Origin: Coriobacteriia bacterium | GTDB taxonomy: Bacteria; Actinomycetota; Coriobacteriia; Anaerosomatales; JAAXUF01 | Direction of reading: 5' to 3' | Length of the DNA stretch: 32,845 nt | Assembly (NCBI GenBank): GCA_031292615.1 | Contig: JARLGT010000054.1 | Location: 1 to 32,845 of the forward strand | In this document: piece by piece, positions 22,616 through 30,542 of the stretch | How positions within the stretch are numbered: the stretch's first letter is position 1 | How the letters are laid out: each line of letters begins with the position of its first letter | Notes under the pieces: generated by a model | The model's input: the letters and a program-made list of their open reading frames with translations, nothing else | What the model was told of the DNA's origin: nothing | The model's database searches: none | Translations under genes and position numbers: made by a program

Positions 22616-23586
22616 TAGTGCATCCCCTCCCGCGCATCGTGCTCGTCGAAGGACATCGCCGCAGCACCGAGAATGCCCGCGTCGTTGCCGAGAACCGCTT
22701 GGGCGACAGTGACGTCACGGCGTCCGGCAAGCGCCTCTCCGCGCATCACCTCGGCGGCGCGCTCGACCATGAAGTCGGCGCTCTCGCCGATGCCGCCACC
22801 GATCACGATCAGCGCGGGGTTGAACGTGTTGACGAAGCCGACGAGCGCTCGGCCCAGAATCACGCCGGCGTCGAGCAGGATCTCGCGCGCTGAATCGTCG
22901 CCGCGCTGGGCGGCGATCAGCACGCTTTCCGCGGTGACCTCGTCTAGCTTGCCGCCGGCCGCCGCGAGTATCTCTCGGCCGCGGAACGTCTCGGCGGCGT
23001 TTCTGCCGGCCTCTGCAAGTGCGGGTCTGCCGAGATACGCCTCGATGTGGCCTTTGCCGCCACACGGGCACATGCGCCCGTCGAGCTCGATGACGATGTG
23101 ACCCAGCTCGCCGCCGAGTCCGCGGCTGCCTCGGTACATCTCGCCGTTGAGGAACAGTCCGCCACCGATGCCGGTGCCCACCGTGATCATCACGAAGTCG
23201 CGCGCGCCTTTCGCGGCGCCCCAGCGCGACTCGCCGAGCGCCGCCAGGTTACCGTCGTTGTCGATTGTGACCTCGCGCTTGCTGCGAGACATGACGAGCG
23301 CTCGCACGTCCACGCCGGCGAGCGGCAGGTTGGTGCAGAACTCGATTGATTGGCGCAGAAAGTCGATCTGGCCTGGGATGCCGATTCCGATTCCGGCAAT
23401 CTCGGAGTCATGCACCCCGGCAGACACCTCTTCGACCAGGTCGATGATCGTATCGACTACAGCAAACGGGCCGGTCTTGGGCGTCAGGCGCTTGGCGTCT
23501 TTGAGGATCCGGCCCTTGCGCTCCACCAGCCCGACCGCGATCCGAGTGCCGCCGACGTCGACGCCGATGGCGTAGTTGGTGCGCAT
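22615..23586 (-). CDS. ROK family sugar kinase (glucokinase-like)
   Basis: A 323-residue cytoplasmic sugar kinase. It has the phosphate-1 loop YAIGVDVGGTRIAVGL, the catalytic Asp in TIDNDGNLAALGE, the ROK stretch MITVGTGIGGGLFLNGEMYR, and the zinc region GHIVIELDGRMCPCGGKGHIE. The usual third Cys of CxCGxxGC is His here; His can also bind zinc and this variant occurs elsewhere in ROK proteins. The adenosine-binding VIGGGIGESAD follows. Glucokinase is the most likely activity, but N-acetylmannosamine or other sugars cannot be excluded. ATG 23586 has GGGGAGG ten bases upstream. It starts the minus operon that runs through DUF362 and the membrane proteins to rsmI. Confidence 0.9.
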   Translation of the reverse strand: MRTNYAIGVDVGGTRIAVGLVERKGRILKDAKRLTPKTGPFAVVDTIIDLVEEVSAGVHDSEIAGIGIGIPGQIDFLRQSIEFCTNLPLAGVDVRALVMSRSKREVTIDNDGNLAALGESRWGAAKGARDFVMITVGTGIGGGLFLNGEMYRGSRGLGGELGHIVIELDGRMCPCGGKGHIEAYLGRPALAEAGRNAAETFRGREILAAAGGKLDEVTAESVLIAAQRGDDSAREILLDAGVILGRALVGFVNTFNPALIVIGGGIGESADFMVERAAEVMRGEALAGRRDVTVAQAVLGNDAGILGAAAMSFDEHDAREGMH

Positions 23587-23713
23587 GATGAGTAGTCCTC
23601 CCCGGTGCGTGAAGTGTGTGCGCCCCACCATGGCGCGCTACCAGTTCAGTCTACCCCACGGGACTGACACGACCCGGCTCGACTGGCCAGACCCGAGGCA
23701 TGCGCCATCGACC

Positions 23714-24256
23714 CTAGTAGTCCCAGATGATTCCCTGGTTCTTGATCAGGTGGAGCTCGCGCATACGCTCGAGCATCGTGCCTTCGGGAACGCCAAATAG
23801 CCGCGAGAGGTATCGGTAGTCGTTGAACCACAACCGCGCCTGTTCGGCGACGAGTGAGGTTGGCATTATCAGTTCGCGCGCAACGGAGTCCGCAGCGTTG
23901 TGGTCGAGGTTGCCGCGGGGAAACGAGTCGCCCTCGTCGGCAAGCACGAGTAGGACGTGGCCAAGCATGTGCGCTATCGCACGTCGCCGTTCGATTTCGG
24001 GACGCGTCGCGTTGATCATCATGACCGGCATACCGTCTTCGTAGATGGTAGCCGCGGTGAAGAATGCGGGGAGATTGACCGAACGCATAGGGATGCACAG
24101 CGCCGCGACGACATCGTCAATCGGCACGGGCGGCTCGGTGACGCCAACAAGTGCGAGCGCGTCCTCGGCCACCTGTCGGAAGTATGCTTCGGTCCTGAGT
24201 TTCAAGCTTTCTCCGTCAACGACAAATCCCACGATGCACTCGTGTTCTACGTTCAT
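23714..24256 (-). CDS. ImmA/IrrE-like protein with broken HExxH motif
   Basis: A 180-residue protein with the layout of the ImmA/IrrE (DUF955) zinc-peptidase family: an N-terminal helical region with VPIDDVVAALCIPM, then MPVMMINATRPEIERRRAIA, the AHxLGH helix and ELIMP. The normal AHELGH is AHMLGH: the catalytic Glu is Met97, while His96 and His100 remain. The third ligand, Glu in the usual EA(N/D) motif, is Ala121. So it is probably a pseudo-peptidase that binds a partner or ligand without cutting. No adjacent XRE repressor gene or transposon genes are seen. ATG 24256 has GGGGGA eight bases upstream. It is divergent from the HEAT/HD-GYP operon, with a CRP-like site between. Confidence 0.82.
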   Translation of the reverse strand: MNVEHECIVGFVVDGESLKLRTEAYFRQVAEDALALVGVTEPPVPIDDVVAALCIPMRSVNLPAFFTAATIYEDGMPVMMINATRPEIERRRAIAHMLGHVLLVLADEGDSFPRGNLDHNAADSVARELIMPTSLVAEQARLWFNDYRYLSRLFGVPEGTMLERMRELHLIKNQGIIWDY

Positions 24257-24309
24257 CGGTGCTGTCCCCCACTGCGAGCATCGTCACACTGGCAACTCGC
24301 AACAGTTCA

Positions 24310-24325
24310 TGTGACCGCCGTCACA
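24310..24325. promoter_or_regulatory. Perfect CRP/FNR-family type palindrome
   Basis: TGTGAC-CGCC-GTCACA matches the CRP consensus TGTGA-N6-TCACA in all ten fixed positions and is fully symmetric. It lies in the 155-base gap between the divergent ImmA/IrrE-like and HEAT-repeat genes, centred about 62 bases from the former start and 95 from the latter. A CRP-family regulator is expected to bind; none is encoded in the window. Confidence 0.6.
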
Positions 24326-24411
24326 GATCACGCTCAGCATGGTCGTGTAGGCGGGCGCCCTAAACGCCGATACCTCCTAGAGCTGGGCAACTGCGTGCGA
24401 AGGAGGTGGAA

Positions 24412-26319
24412 GTGGCCGTCGAATCCGAGACATACCCTCGAGCCGAGGAGACCCTGCGGCTGCTCGCCGCCGCAGCAGGGTGTGCTCGGCTCTACCCGCC
24501 GTCCTCGGCTCTGCCTGCTGAGGCGGTAGCCAAGTTCACCCGGCGCAGCAACGAGGTCACCGGTTCGCAGGGCCCGCTGCGCTACTCCGTCGACCCCGAC
24601 GGCTTCCACATGGGCGACGCCGATCTCGGCGGCGGAAACAGCCAGGTGGTCGCGCTGGCCAAGTCGCTGCACTCGCTGCAGGTCGGCCAGGTGGTCATCG
24701 CGCCAGGCCTGACCGACGCCGAAGCGGCCGCGTTCGTCACAATCGCCAACGCCGAGCCCGCCGCGGTACGCGCGGTCGGCGGGCCGCGCACCGTTTTGGG
24801 CTCAGCGCACGTCGCGCACATCGCCGTTGTCGAAGTCTCGCTTCGCGCCTCCGACGAGGACGGGCTGCTCGGCATGGACCTGATGGCCGCGCCGCTCGAC
24901 GACATCGCGGGCGAGCTGGAGGGTGCGGCGGAGCATTGGGCCGAATCCGCAAACGGCGCCGGCGACGATCAGATGGCCGCGGCTGCCGATCGGCTCGAGA
25001 CTGCGACACGCGACATCGCGATCGAGCGGGTCTCGGCGGCCATGATGCGGCTCGACGAGAAGACGCGCATGAAGGTGCTCGCCCAGTCGCTGCGCTCCGA
25101 CTCAAACGGGCGGCGCATGGACGGCATGCTCGACGTAATCGCGCACATGAAGCCCGCTTCGCTTGCGCGCCTCCTCACCCTCGTCGCCGAGCAGGCCGGA
25201 ACCGATCCCAAGCGCATCGCCGCAGCCCTACCGCTCACGCCCGAGATCGCAAAGCGCCTCCGGGCGCTGCTCGCGCCGATGCCGCTGGACGACCCGACGG
25301 CCCCTCAACCGCCTTCGGCACGCGAGCTTGCAGCCGATATGGCGCTGCCTCCGGACGAGGGCGAGATCGCTCGCCAGGTGGCCGTCGCCTCGCCGCAGCT
25401 CTCGGCGGGACGGGCGCTCGGCACGGCCGTGGCCATCACGCGCGCGGGTACGGTGGACATCGAGTCCGTTCGGGCGATCGGCGACACGCTTCCGCAAGCA
25501 GCGCGAGACGGGTCGTTTCCCCACGTGCGTGAGGCGCTTCGCCGCCTCGACGAGTTGGGCAGCCAGCCCGAGCTCACGGTGGAGATCAGTCAAGCGCGCG
25601 CCGTGCTCTCCGACCCCAACGTGCTCGCCGACGTCTGCGCCGCGGTGGCGACGGATGCGGATGCCGCGATCGCCGGCGAGATCCTGCACGCCGCCGGGGC
25701 CGCCGGTGCCGACGCCCTGCTCGAGACCTACATTCGCGGCACCGACGTGCAGCGCTCGCTGCTGCGACCTGCGCTGCGCGGCATGAGCGAGTCGATCCTG
25801 GGAGTGGCTCGTACGCGCCTGCGCAACGAAGAGCCTCGCCGAGCGGTCGCGATCCTGGCCGTGCTGGCGGCGCTGGGGGACCGGCGCGCGATTCCGGTCA
25901 TGACCCAGGCGCTCGCTCATCTGGAGGAGCGCGTCCGGTTCACGGCGATCACCTCGCTGGCCGACACGCCCGAGCCCGAGGCCGCCAACGCGCTCATCAA
26001 GGCGCTCAACCACCCGGAGCCCGAGACGCAGCGATTCGCCGTTCGCGAGATCGGCCGCGTCAAGGCGGCCCCGGCGGTGCATCAGCTCACGCGGGCGCTC
26101 GAGGACATCAACGTCTTGCAGCGAACGTATGAGACGAAGAAGGAAGTCATCCGGGCGCTGGAGCAGATAGCTACTCCCGAGGCACAACACGCTCTCAGGC
26201 GAACCGCCGACCGCGGCTTCGTTTGGGGCAGAAAAGGCAGAGAGTTGCGCACGCTGGCCAGGCGCGCGCTCGAAGAGATCGATGCGGCAGATTACGCGCC
26301 GCCACGAGGAGTGGAGTGA
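24412..26319 (+). CDS. HEAT-repeat protein with N-terminal module shared with next gene
   Basis: A 635-residue soluble protein without signal peptide. Residues about 8-145 form an alpha/beta module (LYPPSSALPAEAVAKF, then LHSLQVGQVVIAPGLTDAEAAAFV) that lines up with the N-terminus of the downstream HD-GYP protein. A long Ala/Asp-rich helical middle follows (about 150-450). The last ~170 residues are HEAT-like repeats (LGDRRAIPVMTQAL, LADTPEPEAANALIKAL, VKAAPAVHQLTRAL), a protein-interaction scaffold. The GTG at 24412 was chosen because AAGGAGG ends five bases before it; GTG 24406 overlaps the Shine-Dalgarno. The next gene overlaps by four bases, so a complex between the two products is likely. 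Function unknown. Confidence 0.85.
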   Translation: MAVESETYPRAEETLRLLAAAAGCARLYPPSSALPAEAVAKFTRRSNEVTGSQGPLRYSVDPDGFHMGDADLGGGNSQVVALAKSLHSLQVGQVVIAPGLTDAEAAAFVTIANAEPAAVRAVGGPRTVLGSAHVAHIAVVEVSLRASDEDGLLGMDLMAAPLDDIAGELEGAAEHWAESANGAGDDQMAAAADRLETATRDIAIERVSAAMMRLDEKTRMKVLAQSLRSDSNGRRMDGMLDVIAHMKPASLARLLTLVAEQAGTDPKRIAAALPLTPEIAKRLRALLAPMPLDDPTAPQPPSARELAADMALPPDEGEIARQVAVASPQLSAGRALGTAVAITRAGTVDIESVRAIGDTLPQAARDGSFPHVREALRRLDELGSQPELTVEISQARAVLSDPNVLADVCAAVATDADAAIAGEILHAAGAAGADALLETYIRGTDVQRSLLRPALRGMSESILGVARTRLRNEEPRRAVAILAVLAALGDRRAIPVMTQALAHLEERVRFTAITSLADTPEPEAANALIKALNHPEPETQRFAVREIGRVKAAPAVHQLTRALEDINVLQRTYETKKEVIRALEQIATPEAQHALRRTADRGFVWGRKGRELRTLARRALEEIDAADYAPPRGVE

Positions 26320-27809
26320 CCGTGACGGACGCACCCTATCGTCCCGAGAACGAGGGACCGCTTTCCAGCCCGGACGAGATCGTCGCCGAGACCCGCTTCG
26401 TCGCGGTGCAGGCGCCGTTTGCCACGCCCGAGAAACTGGAGCGCGCACGCGACCTCGTACGCACGCTTGCCGTTGCCGACACCAACGCCGCGCTCTACCC
26501 GACCACGCACCCGCTCGTCGCAGCCTCCCTGACCGACCTGGTCGGCGGCGTGCAGCGCCTGGCCCAGTACGGCTTCGAGGATGTCACCGTCAACATCTAC
26601 AAACGCACCCTGTTCGTGGAGAACCAGGTGTTCTCCGAGGAGAGCGTCACCTACAGCAAGCTGGTGGATGAGTTCCTCTCGCGCGGCATCTCGGCGGTCA
26701 CCTTCTCCTCGACCATGACCGCCACGGAGGCTGCAGCGCTCGTCGAGTTGCTCGCCGAGCAGCGCGTGACCGACATCGAGGCGGCCCGCGACTACCTCGA
26801 CGCCCGTCACGTGCGGGGAGTCATCGTCGCCGAGACCACGACACTGGCCGACGCCGGCGACGAGGAGCGCAGCCGAGAGGTCCGCGCGCGGGCTCGCGAG
26901 AGCTATGACGCTGGGCTGGGCGCGATGCGCGACGTCGAGTCGCAGGCCAAGCTGGGGCGCATGCTCGAGGTCGGGCCGCTGCAGCGAGTCGTTGAATCGA
27001 TGCTCGACAACCTGCTGCAAGATCCCGCGGCGGTCTTGGGCCTGACGGCCATCAAGGGACACGACGACTACACGCTGAACCACTCGATAAACGTGTGCAT
27101 CCTGTCGATCTCGCTGGGCTCGGCGTTGGGACTTGCCGGTGAGGAGCTGCACTCGCTGGGTTTGGCAGCGCTCCTGTACGACCTGGGCAAAGTCCGCGTT
27201 CCAGAAGAAGTGCTCATGAAGAGCGGTCCCCTGACAGCCGAGGAGTGGGGGCTGGTCAAGCAGCACAGCCAAGAGGGCGCCGACCTGCTCAAGCGACTGC
27301 AACTGGGCGACAAGATGCCGATGATCGTAGCCTTCGAGCACCACCAGCGCCACGACCTTCTGGGCTATCCAGAGTCGACCGGCGGCGAGCAGCACCTCTT
27401 CAGCAAGATCGTCGCAGTCTGCGACGCCTACGACGCGATGACCACCCAGCGTCCATTCCGCCGAGAGATTCGTCCCGACAAGGCGCTCGCGGTGCTCATG
27501 CAGGGCCGCGGCAAAGCATACGACCCCAACGTGACCAAGTCGCTGGTCGCGATGCTCGGCATCTACCCGATGGGCGCCGTAGTAATCTTGGGCGACGGCT
27601 CCACAGCGGTTGTCTACCGGGTCAACAACGACGACCTGCTGCACCCGCGCGTCAAGGTGCTTGCCGACCCGCAGGGCCGCTGGCTCGAGACGCCGGACGT
27701 GCTGGACCTACGTCTGGTCGACCCGCTCACCGGCGCGGCAACGACCGCGATCAAGGATTGCGTGCCCGCCGCAGACGCGGGAGTCGACGACGTCTGGCAG
27801 TACCTCTAG
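26316..27809 (+). CDS. HD-GYP family protein with altered HD dyad
   Basis: A 497-residue protein: an N-terminal module (about 40-190, with LYPTTHPLVAASLTDLV and TMTATEAAALVELL), a linker, and an HD-GYP domain (about 230-430), a family that hydrolyses cyclic di-GMP. The domain has NHSINVCILSISLG (His256), the EHHQRHDLLGYP motif (G350-Y351-P352) and VCDAYDAMTTQRPFR. The HD dyad, however, is ALLYDLGK: Tyr288 (TAC) replaces His, which should remove a metal ligand. The C-terminal part after YPMGAVVIL is typical of the family. GTG 26316 overlaps the HEAT gene stop as GTGA, with GAGGAG just upstream. It may be a binding-only or weakly active member, working with the HEAT partner. Confidence 0.9.
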   Translation: MTVTDAPYRPENEGPLSSPDEIVAETRFVAVQAPFATPEKLERARDLVRTLAVADTNAALYPTTHPLVAASLTDLVGGVQRLAQYGFEDVTVNIYKRTLFVENQVFSEESVTYSKLVDEFLSRGISAVTFSSTMTATEAAALVELLAEQRVTDIEAARDYLDARHVRGVIVAETTTLADAGDEERSREVRARARESYDAGLGAMRDVESQAKLGRMLEVGPLQRVVESMLDNLLQDPAAVLGLTAIKGHDDYTLNHSINVCILSISLGSALGLAGEELHSLGLAALLYDLGKVRVPEEVLMKSGPLTAEEWGLVKQHSQEGADLLKRLQLGDKMPMIVAFEHHQRHDLLGYPESTGGEQHLFSKIVAVCDAYDAMTTQRPFRREIRPDKALAVLMQGRGKAYDPNVTKSLVAMLGIYPMGAVVILGDGSTAVVYRVNNDDLLHPRVKVLADPQGRWLETPDVLDLRLVDPLTGAATTAIKDCVPAADAGVDDVWQYL

Positions 27810-27867
27810 AGGCGCTTTGGCTCCGCACGAGCTCCCACGTTGCCCAGCGGTCACTGCGGCGCGAGGG

Positions 27868-28680
27868 CTACTCGGCGGGAGAGCCCTCCGCGGGCGGCGA
27901 TACGCTCATCGGCGAGGTCGACCCTGGTAGTACGCGTTCGCCCGCCCTCGCAAGCACGCGCACGACCGAGTAGAGCACGATCGAGCTGCCGAGGGACTCG
28001 AGGGTCTCCTCGACGCCCACCTCGATCAGGCGCAGGGCATACATGCTCTTGGGAATCAGGTCGCCCATCGACTCAATCACGGTGGCGGCGAAGACGAGCA
28101 CTCCGAACCCGATTACGAGCAGCAGTATCTCCCGATGCCAAAGGCTCCAAGCCAGCCTGAACTGCGGCCAGAGCCACCAGATGAGTGCGATGCCGATTAT
28201 CGCGAACAGCGGAATCCAGAGACTGCCGCCGTGCAGCTTGTGCATCTTGTGGCCGAGCGCAGCGAGCAGTCGGATCTCGGCGAGGTTCAAGGCATGCCAG
28301 GACTGCAAGAGCTTCGACGTGTTCTCGTGAACCTGCCCGATTTCGTCGGCCGAGAAATAGGTGAACGCCAAGCCGCTCACAAAGAATAGCCGTCGCAGCG
28401 GTCCGACACGCTCGTCGGATTGGAAAAACCACAGGGTGAGCGCGAAGAAGGCGAGCCCGATCAGCAGAAGCTGGCTGCCTTGCCACCAAGCGGCCACGTT
28501 TCCTTCGCCGTTCATGTCGAAGAGGAACGTCAGCGGCTTTGCGCTCGGCGTTTGGGGGAGCCAGATCGTGAGTGAATACATCACGGCGAAGAAGGCATCG
28601 ACAATCAGAGCGCCAACGAGCACGCGCTTCGGCATCAGCTTCCAGTTGTCGCGAGGCTGGCTGGTCCTAGGCTTGGTCAT
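27868..28680 (-). CDS. Uncharacterised polytopic membrane protein
   Basis: A 270-residue membrane protein with about six hydrophobic segments, beginning MTKPRTSQPRDNWK and a first membrane segment at about 20-40. A conserved-looking cluster FTYFSADEIGQVHE follows the third segment, with acidic residues and a His that could bind a metal or ligand; I know similar motifs only from uncharacterised membrane proteins. Near the C-terminus, GVEETLESLGSSIVLYSVV is also acidic. The ATG at 28680 has GGAG six bases upstream. It is convergent with the HD-GYP gene (58-base gap, no clear terminator) and 102 bases downstream of the secreted putative muramidase gene. Confidence 0.75.
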   Translation of the reverse strand: MTKPRTSQPRDNWKLMPKRVLVGALIVDAFFAVMYSLTIWLPQTPSAKPLTFLFDMNGEGNVAAWWQGSQLLLIGLAFFALTLWFFQSDERVGPLRRLFFVSGLAFTYFSADEIGQVHENTSKLLQSWHALNLAEIRLLAALGHKMHKLHGGSLWIPLFAIIGIALIWWLWPQFRLAWSLWHREILLLVIGFGVLVFAATVIESMGDLIPKSMYALRLIEVGVEETLESLGSSIVLYSVVRVLARAGERVLPGSTSPMSVSPPAEGSPAE

Positions 28681-28730
28681 CGGGCACTCCGGACATGTTG
28701 CGAAACGAGCAAGACACCGCGGTGGCGCGC

Positions 28731-28749
28731 GTGTTACGTATTGTGACAC
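28731..28749. promoter_or_regulatory. Inverted repeat upstream of the membrane-protein gene (BldD-like)
   Basis: GTGTTAC-GTATT-GTGACAC: 7-bp arms with one mismatch, 51 bases before the membrane-protein ATG. Its core TTAC-N5-GTGA fits the BldD core TNAC-N5-GTNA of Streptomyces, though the central bases differ from the full consensus. Whether this organism has BldD is unknown. Confidence 0.3.
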
Positions 28750-28782
28750 AGCCTCTAGGACCAGCGAGGAACGGCCGAGTTA

Positions 28783-29985
28783 TCAGCCCAGCGGGTCGCC
28801 GAAGTAGCGCCAGAAGATGGTCCAGAACGACGTGACCCCGCTGTAGTGCGGAGTGTACCGATACTGGGCGAAGGTGCCCTCGTTGTTGCAGACCTGGGCG
28901 TTGCCGTCGACGGGCTCGCTCTTGCCCGGCTTCCAGTCGCGTGCGTTCTTGTCGAACTTCTGCGCCCCCCACCAGATCTGGTTGCCGAAGCCCTGCATGC
29001 TCGCGTTGTTGTTCCCGCTGTCGGGCATGCCTGCGCCCATCGCGCCGTTGTACTGGCTCTGCGAAGGGTTCTTGGTGGTCAACAGGCTCTGCTCTTTTTG
29101 CAGAGTCGCCAGGATGATCTTTGGGTTGATGTTGAAGTGCACGGATGCATCCGAGATCATCTGGGCCGCTGTCTTGGTCGCGCCCGCGTGATCCTTGCCC
29201 GTGTAGCTCTTCAGCGCGCCTGGTTGCTTGTCCAAGAACGCCTGAATGTCGGTGGCGGTCATGGCACTGCCGCCTCGGAAGTTGCCCTCCGAGACAACGT
29301 TCGCGCGATCCATCTGGTCGCGAGGTATGCCACCAACCGGCGTCGTGGTCAGCTTGCTCGAGTCCACTCCGGGGGTGAAGACCGTGTTGATCGCGACCGC
29401 CTTGGCCTGCTCGGCGGCTAGTTGAGCGAGCAGCTGCGCCTGCTTCTTGTCGGCGCTGGATTGAAGGACCTGAAGCTGGGCGACTCGGGCCTGAAGGCTC
29501 TCTTGCAGCCACGCCTCCTCTGTCTGAGAGAGGCGTAGGTCCTTGACCAGCTGAGCGTCGCGCTCGGTGATGATGGCGAGGTAGTTCACGCGTTTGACCA
29601 AGTCGGAGATGGACGTCGCGGTGATGAGGCTCTCAAGGAGGCCGACTGTGGGAGTGCGATACAGCTCGACGGCGCGCGACGCGAGCGAAGAGCGCGCGGC
29701 CTCGAGCTGCGCCTGACCCGACGCGATCTGGCTCGTGATCTGCGTGACATCGTCTTCAGCGCGATGCAGCTCTCGGGTGATTGCCACGTAGTCGGCGACC
29801 TGCGAGCCGAAGTCGGCCTGCATCGCGGCGACCTGAGCGGTCTGCGAGGCGGTCAGCGAGACCTTCTGGGTCGACTTGGCCGCAGTAGCGGGAGCCGGGG
29901 TCGCGCAGGCGAACGCGAGCAGCAAGAGCGCGACCGCAAGCGCTCGAGCAGCCAAGGCGTATCTATGCGTGGCACTGTGAAGCAC
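28783..29985 (-). CDS. Secreted coiled-coil protein with lytic-enzyme-like C-terminus
   Basis: A 400-residue exported protein. The signal peptide (about 1-35) ends near PATAAK; a coiled coil (about 40-205) of the CwlO/PcsB type contains the YRTPTVGLLESLITATSISD segment seen in such hydrolase regulators. The C-terminal half (about 235-400) has TATDIQAFLDKQPGALKSY, HFNINPKIILATLQKEQSLL (the Glu may be catalytic), GFGNQIWWGAQKF and a final TSFWTIFWRYFGDPLG, resembling muramidase/glucosaminidase-like wall proteins of actinobacteria. Exact activity is not proven. The start is GTG 29985 with AAGGAGG four bases upstream; no ATG is in a suitable position. It is divergent from the arsR operon. Confidence 0.82.
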   Translation of the reverse strand: MLHSATHRYALAARALAVALLLLAFACATPAPATAAKSTQKVSLTASQTAQVAAMQADFGSQVADYVAITRELHRAEDDVTQITSQIASGQAQLEAARSSLASRAVELYRTPTVGLLESLITATSISDLVKRVNYLAIITERDAQLVKDLRLSQTEEAWLQESLQARVAQLQVLQSSADKKQAQLLAQLAAEQAKAVAINTVFTPGVDSSKLTTTPVGGIPRDQMDRANVVSEGNFRGGSAMTATDIQAFLDKQPGALKSYTGKDHAGATKTAAQMISDASVHFNINPKIILATLQKEQSLLTTKNPSQSQYNGAMGAGMPDSGNNNASMQGFGNQIWWGAQKFDKNARDWKPGKSEPVDGNAQVCNNEGTFAQYRYTPHYSGVTSFWTIFWRYFGDPLG

Positions 29986-30130
29986 GCCGCCTCCTTGGCG
30001 AGTCCCCCGCCCACCATTACTTATCGGCAAGTAGACGATACTACGGAGTACGCATGCGCAATGCCAGCTTGCACGCGGCGCTCGCTTTCTGTGTCGCCGG
30101 CTCGTTCACCAGCAGTAACAAAGGTCCCGG

Positions 30131-30175
30131 TTGCTCCGACACTGCCCAGCCGATACTATTTCGACAGGTATCGAA
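30131..30175 (+). promoter_or_regulatory. arsR promoter with ArsR-type operator
   Basis: TTGCTC (30131-30136) and TACTAT (30154-30159) are exactly 17 bases apart. An inverted repeat TTCGA-N6-TCGAA (30160-30175) follows directly, covering the predicted transcription start. This is where an ArsR repressor would block initiation; arsenite binding would release it. Confidence 0.65.
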
Positions 30176-30194
30176 CTGCCAGAGGAGCCTGACC

Positions 30195-30542
30195 ATGATT
30201 ACCGACACCACCGTCGAGCCCGACCAGCTCGAACTCGTCTTCCGCGCTCTGGCCTCCGCGCCGCGCCGCGAGATCCTGCGCCTGCTCGCCACTGGCGGAG
30301 ACGACCCCAACTCCGAGTGCTGCTCGGCGACTGAGGTGTGCGCCTGCATCTTCGCCGAAAAGCTCGGCATCGGAGCGCCTACCGTCTCGCACCACATGAA
30401 GTCGCTGACCGAGGCCGGCCTCGTGACCTCGGAGAAGCGCGGCCAGTGGGTCTACTACCGGCTCGTGCCGTCGGCGGTGCAGGCCGCCGCGAACGAGCTG
30501 TTGAGGCTTGTCGGCTGTGCGCCCGGTGACTGTCGTGGCTAG
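30195..30542 (+). CDS. arsR: ArsR-type arsenite-responsive repressor
   Basis: A 115-residue winged-helix repressor of the ArsR/SmtB family. The recognition region is [20 protein letters not shown], and the wing is [13 protein letters not shown]. The metal site resembles classical ArsR: EVCACIF in the helix before the recognition helix (E. coli has ELCVCDL), with extra Cys in SECCSA and near the C-terminus (VGCAPGDC), so As(III)/Sb(III) sensing is likely. ATG 30195 has GAGGAG seven bases upstream; longer in-frame starts would lie over the promoter. The arsenite exporter gene overlaps its end, so the repressor governs its own operon. Confidence 0.93.
   Translation: MITDTTVEPDQLELVFRALASAPRREILRLLATGGDDPNSECCSATEVCACIFAEKLGIGAPTVSHHMKSLTEAGLVTSEKRGQWVYYRLVPSAVQAAANELLRLVGCAPGDCRG

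Noticed and set aside
23060-23075. ROK zinc motif with His instead of Cys as evidence of a dead enzyme
   Set aside because: His is a normal zinc ligand, the variant is seen in other ROK proteins, and the catalytic Asp and phosphate loop are intact.
23587-23713. Inverted repeat TCAGTC/GACTGA upstream of the ROK kinase
   Set aside because: Ten-base loop and no -35 near the TAGACT box; too weak to call a regulatory site.
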